Shown here in pieces: positions 55,604-64,000 of a stretch of DNA of 64,000 nt. Location of the stretch: assembly GCA_945859605.1 (NCBI GenBank), contig OX243825.1:33433698-33497697 (forward strand). The letters run 5' to 3'. A model generated the notes under the pieces. The model saw only the letters and a list, made by a program, of their open reading frames with translations. It did no database searches and had not been told where the DNA came from. The stretch's first letter is position 1. The number at the start of each line of letters is the position of its first letter. The translations under genes and the position numbers were made by a program. This DNA comes from Lumbricus rubellus. Lineage: Eukaryota > Annelida > Clitellata > Crassiclitellata > Lumbricidae.

Positions 55604-57060
55604 AACACTGGGAGGCAAGATTGATGTTGTTGCCCACGACGTTGAGCTAATTGCAAATGAGGCAGCTAAACTTGGGCTTATACTCAACCGCGCGAAATGT
55701 GAGGTCATTTGTCAAAATCCCGACAAAAAGGTTGACGATCCCTCATTCTACGGCTTCAAGAACACGCCACTAGAAGAAGCGACGCTGCTAGGCTCACCTC
55801 TTATGCCTGGGCCGGCAATTGATAAGGTAGTGAATAAGAAGGCAGAAGACCTGGATCGAGCGATAGGGAGGCTGTCCATGCTTCACTCGCACGATGCTCT
55901 AATCCTATTACGTAATGGATTGAGTGTACCAAAGCTCCTCTACACAATGCGCACAGCCTTATGCGTCGACTGTCCTAGTCTCACTAGATTTAACTGCTTG
56001 TTGAGAAGAGGGTTATCAAGAATTCTTAATGTGGAGCTATCGGACGAAAAATGGCTTCAGGCATCTTTACCGGTGAATGATGGTGGCCTTGGAATTCGCT
56101 GTGCTGCAACGCTTGCACTTTCTGCCTTCTTGGCATCTGCTGCGAGCACTAGCGAACTCCAGGCAAACATACTGCCACCAGAAACAGCTGCCACCTCAGA
56201 CGACCTAGTGGACGCAGCGTTAAAAACATGGACAACACTCACGGAATCCGAACCACCATCCGGATCAGCAGCTAATCGTCAAAGAGAATGGGACAACCTC
56301 TGGATCATAAAGGCATGGACAACCCTGAACGAATCGTCTAATACAGCAATTGACCGGGCTCGTCTCTTAGCCTCTCAAGCACCACACGCGGGAGATTGGC
56401 TATTAGCACCTCCGGTAACTGCTCTGGGTCTGCGCCTGTCCGATGAGGTGATAAGGATTTCCGTTGAAATGCGACTCGGGACAACCCTCTGCGAACCGCA
56501 CGTGTGTCATTGTGGCGAAAGAGTCGACGCCAGAGGACTCCACGGTCTGGCATGCAGAAAAAACTCTGGCAGACAACAACGTCACAATATGCTGAACGAT
56601 ATTGTGTGGCGCTCCTTAAGAAGGGCCAACATTCCATCTCAGAAGGAACCGTTAGGGCTCACAAGGGAAGACGGAAAACGGCCGGATGGCGTGACGCTCA
56701 TTCCATGGACATGTGGAAAGTGTCTCACTTGGGACGTGACGGTGTCAGACACCTTTGCGGCATCGCATCTGGCAGCAACATCAGCAGGAGCAGGGGAGGC
56801 CGCAAACCGAGCAGCCGCTGCCAAAAGGACCAAATACGACGCAATCACCCGGACACATGACTTCGTGGCGGTGGCATTGGAGTGCAGCGGATCCTGGAGT
56901 ACGGAAGGACTGGACTTTGTCTTAGACCTGGGACGAAGGTTGACCGAGGCGACACAAGACAAACTCGAGACTAGCTACCTCCTTCAAAGAATCTCGATAG
57001 CAGTCCAGCGGAGCAACGCCATCTGCTTCTCTTCCACATTGCCTCTGTAACAATACTATA
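55604..57060 (+). pseudogene. RLE-type LINE copy 6, longest open copy
   Basis: Open from just after motif C of RT (TLGGKIDVVAHDVELIANEA) to the stop at 57048-57050, about 480 codons. Contains NRAKCEV, the thumb ALILLRNGLSVPKLLY and EKWLQASLPVNDGGLGIR, then DWLLAPPVTALGL, the zinc block CEPHVCHCG...HGLAC, RHNMLNDIVWRSL, the endonuclease-like KRPDGVTLIPWTCGKCLTWD, and QRISIAVQRSNAICF. All proposed zinc ligands and acidic residues of the nuclease domain are present. It begins exactly where (TAA)n meets the coding text AACACTGGGAGGC, so the 5' end is truncated in RT and the copy is immobile. Confidence 0.88.
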
Positions 57061-57091
57061 TAATCATAACAATAATAATAACAATAAAAAC

Positions 57092-57172
<81 letters not shown>
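57061..57172. repeat. (TAA)n microsatellite
   Basis: TAA units with a few ACAATAA variants at the start, between LINE copies 6 and 7. Confidence 0.96.
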
Positions 57173-58937
<1,765 letters not shown>

Positions 58938-59215
58938 CATTCATTCATTCATTCATTCATTCATTCATTAGGCTATCAGAATTTATATAGCGCCTCTTCA
59001 AGAAACTACTCAGAGGCGCTCCCAGCCCAGCCACAACTAAAGAAAAAAGATTTAAGAGACTTGAGAAATAAAAATTGACTTGTCTGGTGGAGGAGATGGA
59101 GTTTTTTTTTTTTGGGGGGGGGGGAGTTTTCCTGATTGACGGCCCCACAACCGAGAAGCCTCGGCGCTGTCTGGTCGCTAAGCGAGCCCGTGGAACAAGC
59201 AGTTGTCCCTTCGCA
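58938..59215 (-). pseudogene. L2-like LINE 3' fragment inserted in copy 9
   Basis: Read on the minus strand: QRRGFSVVGPSI near 59170-59135, then a C-run and A-run region, the tail GAGGCGCTATATAAATTC and (TGAA)n at 58938-58970. It splits the thumb of the RLE-type LINE. Confidence 0.75.
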
Positions 59216-60330
59216 GCGGGTCACCGCGCTTTGCTTGAATACGACCAGTGTCTTCGAAAGGGCCTTGAAGACATTTTGAACAATAACTTGTCAAATTCAC
59301 AATGGCTTCAGTCCACACTCCCCATCAGCATGGGAGGACTAGGGATACGTAAGGTGTCATCGTTGGCGCTTCCTGCCTTTTTGGCATCTGCCGCGGGCAC
59401 CCTCGTACTCCAGTCTGACATCCTCGGAGAGCTCGATTATCAACCGGACCCGCTGGTGGAGAAGCTGATGGCGATGTGGCAGGAGGAAGTTGGGATCAGA
59501 ATCACAGATGACTTCCCAACTCACATGCAATCTCAGTGGGACAAGCCGCTACTGCATAAAACATTATCGGAGATATCCAACCCACTCGATCACAGATAAA
59601 TGCGACCATGCCCGTTGGAAGACAATCACGACTAAGCACGCCGGAGACTGGCTGCACGCCTTGCCGATCACGTCTTGCGGTTTGAGATTAAGTGACGAGG
59701 CTATGAGGGTTGCAGTTGGTTTGCGCTTGGGAGCTAACATTTGCGAACCCCACACATTCACCTGTGGCTCACTTGTCACTGCAAGAGGCGAGCATGGTTT
59801 ATCTTGCTCGTTGGGTTTTGGTCGTATGGCTCGTTAAGCTGAACGACTTGATCTACCGCGCTCTTATCAAAGCTGGATACCCGGCAGCCAAGGAACCTCA
59901 GGGCCTATAGTCAGATCGGAAGGCAAGAGACCGGCTGGAATCACCCTCATCCCATGGAAAGCCGGCAAAGGTTTGGTGTGGGATACCACAGTGGTGGATA
60001 CGCTTGCACCGTCTTACCTTTCCGCTTCAGCCACTCGAGCCGGTGCAGCGGCTAGCCTTGCGGATGACAGAAAGAACCAGAAATACAGCGCCCTCCTTGA
60101 AGCTCATGTTTTCATTCCGGTGGCCGTGGAAACCCTAGGCCCGATCAACAACAAGGGCCTAGACTTTATCTCAGATTTGGGTCGCCGTCTTACTCAAGCT
60201 ACCGGAGAACCCCCGAAAATCAAGCTTTTTATTTCAACGTATCTCCATGGCAATACAACGATTTAACGCTGTGGCTTTCACAGGTTCATTTATTAAGCCC
60301 ATAACTGACATGGATGAGGGTGGTTGGTCG
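59216..60330 (+). pseudogene. RLE-type LINE copy 9, second part, frameshifted
   Basis: Resumes with LLEYDQCLRKGLEDILNNNL and SQWLQSTLPISMGGLGIRK. Frameshifts occur near 59597, 59835 and 59908. Further blocks: GDWLHALPITSCGLRL, zinc block CEPHTFTCGS...HGLSC, LNDLIYRALIKAGYPAAKEP, DTTVVDTLAPSYLSA, VAVETLGPINNKGLDF. In the zinc block one cysteine is Phe. Clearly inactive. Confidence 0.82.
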
Positions 60331-60429
60331 CACTGAACAATTGATTTGTTCTGTTTGGAATTTTTGTTGAAGAGAATATATTATGTGTGTTTATAATAAT
60401 AAAAAATAAATTTAAAAAATATATAAAAA

Positions 60430-60720
60430 ATAATAATAATAAGTACTTGTACGTGAACCTCCCCGCAACACATGATTTCATTCCTATTGCTCTCGAAACA
60501 CTCGGTCCCATCAACAAATCAGGCACTGAATTTTTATCTGTACTAGATCGGCGTTTGACAGTAAGTTATTACTGGCAACCCACTCGAAACCACTCATCTT
60601 TTCCAAGGACTCTCAATTTGTACCCAAAGATTTCACGCAGTTGCATTTAGAGGCACTTTCTCACAGTTGTTCTGTGATGAGGACCGCTAACTAGAGAATA
60701 AAGTACTTCTTGTGCTGTTT
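60430..60720 (+). pseudogene. RLE-type LINE copy 10, 3' end
   Basis: After a short (TAA)n at 60428-60441 it reads THDFIPIALETLGPINKSG and, after a frameshift, CTQRFHAVAFRGTFSQLF with a stop near 60690. The last recognisable copy of the cluster. Confidence 0.8.
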
Positions 60721-61139
60721 CTTCTAAAAAAAGTTTTGTTAAATAAAAGATTGATCATAATGAAAATTAAAAATTTCAATTTAAAAAATATAATAATAAT
60801 CTATATAAATAAAAATGAAACTCTCCAATAGTTTGTTGCCAGTGTTCTCGGAAAGTTACGCACCGATTGTTTTGAAACTTTACCAAAACCTTCCATTCCA
60901 ATAAGACCGTGTTGTAAGATGCTTCTTCCCGAAAAACGCAATCCTTTCCACAAAAAGTGAACTTTGCATTCCATTCGACCGCCATTTGCAAATTCAACAA
61001 AACCGCAGGGTTGCCAGATTCCAGAAACGCTTTGTCCAGAAATCACGTTGTAAAGTCGCCCAAAAGTCGCGAGATTTCGGAAACGCAAAATCACATTGTA
61101 AAGTCGCCCAAAAGTCGCGAATGACCAACTCTATCGCTG
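60721..61139. other. no gene; possible Helitron-like start and short tandem block
   Basis: TCTATATAAATAAAAATGAA begins at 60799, directly after a TAATAA stretch. It resembles the 5' TC termini of some Helitrons, but no 3' hairpin-CTRR end was found. A block with GTAAAGTCGCCCAAAAGTCG is present twice near 61050 and 61098. Confidence 0.3.
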
Positions 61140-61326
61140 TGGGGAAAGAACGGTGTGAGGGAGGAAAGAAAGAAGAGGGAGCGGGAAGAAGAGGGAGGGG
61201 AGGGACCGGAGGGGAGGGATGGAGAAGACAGAAATGCAGGGAGGCAGAGGGAGGAAGGGAGAGAGGGGAATGGGACTGGGGGTGGGAAAGGAAGGAGAGG
61301 GTGGAGGGGGAGGGGGAGGGGGAGAT
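61140..61326 (+). repeat. homopurine (G+A) tract
   Basis: About 185 bp almost entirely A and G, ending in (GGGGGA)n. It has several runs of four or more G and could form G-quadruplex or triplex structures. No gene is supported. Confidence 0.9.
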
Positions 61327-61900
61327 TTGAATGTTTAAATATCTTAGACTCCAATTCACTTAGAATCGTCATATTGGTATCTAAACATAGGCAAGTATTC
61401 CAATAGTGCCATAAAAAATCTCCTTCACGGCCTCAATGACAGCCATTTTCCAAAATGGCGGACCAAAAATAAACATTGAAAATATCCTGTTTTTGTCGGC
61501 CATTTTGTAAAATGACCGCCATTGAGGCAATGGCGAAAATCTGTCATACCCTTATTGAAACCATGCCCTGCACATGTATTTTCATACACCAAGACGATAA
61601 TTCTAAGTGAATTAAATGCCGGAAATTTAAAAATCAATTTTGGTTCTCCATTTTGGGGGAAATTGTGGTGGCACTATTGGAATTCTTGCCTACAAATATG
61701 TAGGCTCTGTTTTGACACCAAGATGACTCTTCTAGGTGAAATAGAAGTTGAGATATTTAAAAATCTGAAAATCGGTCGGCCATTTTGGAAAATGGCTGCC
61801 ATTGGGGCCAGTGGTCAAAGCTGCAATGGCCCTATATCAAATATTTTTCTGAGAACATTTTCGTTGTATATACCAAATTTCATGTTTGTATCACAAAGAG
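61327..61900. repeat. degenerate repeats with GGCCATTTTGGAAAATGGC palindromes
   Basis: Several palindromic pieces of GCCATTTTnnAAAATGGC type lie near 61443, 61497 and 61787. The flanking text TTCACTTAGAATCGTC near 61356 recurs inverted near 61592, and TTGCCTACAAATATGTAGG and GGCAAGTATTCCAATAGTGC are also related by inversion. No element boundaries were fixed. Confidence 0.5.
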
Positions 61901-62208
61901 AATAATTATTTTTAACCAACCCGCTCTACCATAATTATGATGAGTTATTGCTTTCTTGCTTAGCATCAAACCGATGTTCAATCCTTCGATACTAAGCAAA
62001 AAACAGTGTCTCATTTTTATACAAGTTTAACACAAATTTCACAAAAATGAGTTTAGTTTCAAAATTCAGTAGTTTATATAACTGCTTGCAAAAATTCAGT
62101 AAGATTCTAGCTTTATTTCTGGTTGATTTTAAACCGATTTCTTCTTTATCGTTTTACGCAAAATCGTCTTTTTGAGTTACTGTCTTTTTGCTTAGCACGG
62201 TAGTATAC
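61901..62208. other. no gene recognised
   Basis: AT-rich sequence between the palindromic repeat and the last foldback element. Confidence 0.45.
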
Positions 62209-62217
62209 ATGTATATG

Positions 62218-63688
62218 GGTGCTAGGACAAAATGTCCCCGGACAAAATGTCCCGGACAAAATGTCCCGGACAAAATGTCCCTGGACAAAAAGTTCCCGGA
62301 CAAAATGTCCCTGGACAAAAAGTCCCCGGACAAAATGTCCCTGGACAAAAAGTCCCCGGATAAAATGTCCCTGGACAAAAAGTCCCCGGACAAAATGTTC
62401 CTGGACAAAAAGTCTCCGGATAAAATGTCCCCGGATAATATGTTCCGGAACAAAAAGTCCCCGGACAAAAGTCCCTGGATAAAGATGTTCCCGTACAAAA
62501 TGTCCCTTGACAAATAGTCTCTTTAAAGAACATAAAATCGCACGTTCTTTCACGAGTCCCTCTGTATTTTGACGGCAGTTATTTATGCCAGAAAGACTTA
62601 TTGTCAGTATTATTAGATCTATAAACCTTCTATTTAGGCCCTGTGCTTTTCTAAATGTTTTAATCTAAAGAAATTCCGATCAAACAAATGGCATGATTGG
62701 AAACTTGCAAAAACAGTGAATACATAATAAAAGAAAAATAAATGTCACAATATATACAATAATAATGATTATAAAACGTAAAAAATTAACCAAACAAACA
62801 TTTGTAGGCAACTGAAAAGAAGCTTAGTAAATCTTTGCAAAGTGTCAGGACTCCCAGGGCTGTGAACACGGTAATCCTGGGTAATAATGTATACCTTCCA
62901 CGGCCCGGACGCTACTTGTTCACGGGTCGGAATGTACGCCAGCCCACTTTTCCGTCTGAAGCCACCCGAGTCACGGCCCTGTCTACCTTCAGACTTCAGT
63001 GCACAACAGTTGTTCACCGTATCCATAATCGCAGTTCCTGTCTAGAAAAGTCAGAGGTCAATCGCTTCTGCAAGAAAGAAAACACTATTGCACTCGTTGT
63101 CGGAGTCCGACTCTGTCTCTTTCGTGGTGATCGAGTGGGCAGAGCGTGACAACAAGTCTACTCTTTCTGGGGATAAGGGGAATGTGTGACAAAACGCCAA
63201 AGGTAGTATAGGTCGTGTGTTGAGCAGCGGCAAAGTTGCCAGTGACTTGTTGGCGATCTAGCTCCACACATCGGTTTATGTCAGTAGAACCAAATCCCAC
63301 GTAAGCTACTGGGTGTCCGATGGATCTGCACTACTGCGGCCCACATGAGCAGAAAGGCTGCTGTTATTCCAGACTTGATGTCATTGACTGGGTGGCTAAA
63401 TTGTCTATCCGGGGGCGTCGTGTGTCTTTGATCGGCAGTCGTGAATTGATGGGGGGTTCTCCACCATCCACCAGGGATCACTTTTCCCGGGGACATTTTA
63501 TCCGGGGACATTTTGTCCGGGGACATTTTATCCGGGGACATTTTGTCCGGGGACTTTTTGTCCGGGGACATTTTATCCGGGGGACATTTTGTCCGGGGAC
63601 TTTTTGTCGGGGACTTTTTGTCCAGGGACATTTTGTCCGGGACATTTTGTCCGGGACTTTTTGTCCGATGACATTTTGTCCGTCCACG
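62218..63688. mobile_element. foldback element, GGACAAAATGTCCCC 15-mer family
   Basis: The left end GGTGCTAGGACAAAATG is followed by about 19 tandem 15-bp units alternating GGACAAAATGTCCCT and GGACAAAAAGTCCCC to 62515. The right end has about 14 inverted units (63480-63682). ATGTATATG flanks both sides (62209-62217 and 63689-63697), a perfect 9-bp duplication. The interior of about 960 bp has no recognised gene; the frame at 62835-63149 shows no domain. Because 15 is a multiple of 3, the arrays read open in several frames without being genes. Confidence 0.92.
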
Positions 63689-63749
63689 ATGTATATGCAT
63701 AGGCGTAGGGGACATTTCAGCGTGGGGGGGGCAAAAATCTCATTTTTGC

Positions 63750-63930
63750 CCAAAAATGTTTTGTCGTCCGGCCGAAATCTTAAGAAAAATTCCCGTTACG
63801 TTTGCCCGAAAATTCTGACGACCTTTTTTTAGTCATCCGGCCGAAATCTTCTAAAATTTCCTGTTACCTTTTGCCCGAAATGTCTGATGACCTTTTTTGT
63901 TCGGGCAAGTCTGATTTTTTGGGCAAGAAG
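63750..63930 (+). repeat. about 75-bp tandem duplication
   Basis: Two diverged copies of a block with GTCCGGCCGAAATCTT and TTTGCCCGAAA, starting near 63766 and 63835. The family is unknown. The window ends in similar TTTGCCCGAAAAA text. Confidence 0.65.
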
Positions 63931-64000
63931 ACCCGGAAAAAGTTGTCTAAACAAAATTTAAAACTTTTTTTATTTTTCCAGGTCTGTTTGCCCGAAAAAT

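Noticed and set aside
60799..61139. A complete Helitron
   Set aside because: Only a TC-type start is suggestive; no 3' hairpin with CTRR end and no Rep/helicase coding was found.
62218..62520. Possible CRISPR-like array
   Set aside because: Units are directly adjacent with no unique spacers, in a eukaryotic sequence, and form the end of a foldback element.
62146..62553. Frames of repeating five-residue units on both strands
   Set aside because: A 15-bp array stays in phase, so it reads open without coding for a protein. The same applies at 63281-63832 and 18208-18619.

Overview
The window is nuclear DNA of an animal, most likely a marine deuterostome invertebrate such as an echinoderm. It has spliced immunoglobulin-domain exons, no bacterial-style operons, and very dense transposon debris. 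Two observations favour a deuterostome. One is a Ty3-type retroelement whose integrase lies before its reverse transcriptase, the Gmr1 arrangement known from deuterostomes. The other is a set of foldback elements with 15-bp terminal arrays that recall the sea-urchin TU elements. The short word TAGGCCTA also recurs throughout. The species was not determined.

The only host gene I can support is on the + strand. Two Ig-domain exons, 28053-28370 and 47786-48130, both have phase 1 at both ends and are separated by a 19.4-kb intron. The rest of its exons lie outside the window or are not recognisable.

Layout. 1-2.5 kb: L2-like LINE 3' end and degenerate repeats. 2.5-6.2 kb: nested inverted-repeat elements. 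6.2-8.1 kb: remnant of a Polinton/adintovirus-like element (protease-like and fibre-like genes), the fibre gene split by a MITE. 8.4-19.6 kb: four complete or partial foldback elements of one family, one carrying a LINE fragment, around a decayed Gmr1-like element. 19-27.9 kb: LINE and mariner remnants and another foldback element. 28-48 kb: the Ig gene intron, holding a SINE, a snap-back mariner, and an 11.1-kb TIR element that itself contains a very young LTR retrotransposon, a second hAT-like element and a perfect 85-bp-arm hairpin MITE. 48.6-60.7 kb: at least ten fragments of one LINE family with a restriction-like endonuclease, each bounded by (TAA)n microsatellites. 61-64 kb: purine tract, degenerate repeats and a final foldback element.

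Two themes stand out. First, foldback elements with unrelated interiors share GGT- termini, 9-bp target duplications and subterminal arrays of a 15-bp unit that fits roughly NGMC-N5-GTCC, although the unit sequence differs between families. Second, the LINE cluster appears to have grown by repeated insertion into its own (TAA)n tails, and its 3' end keeps a stem-loop with compensatory changes. All calls come from reading the sequence; no database search or alignment program was run.
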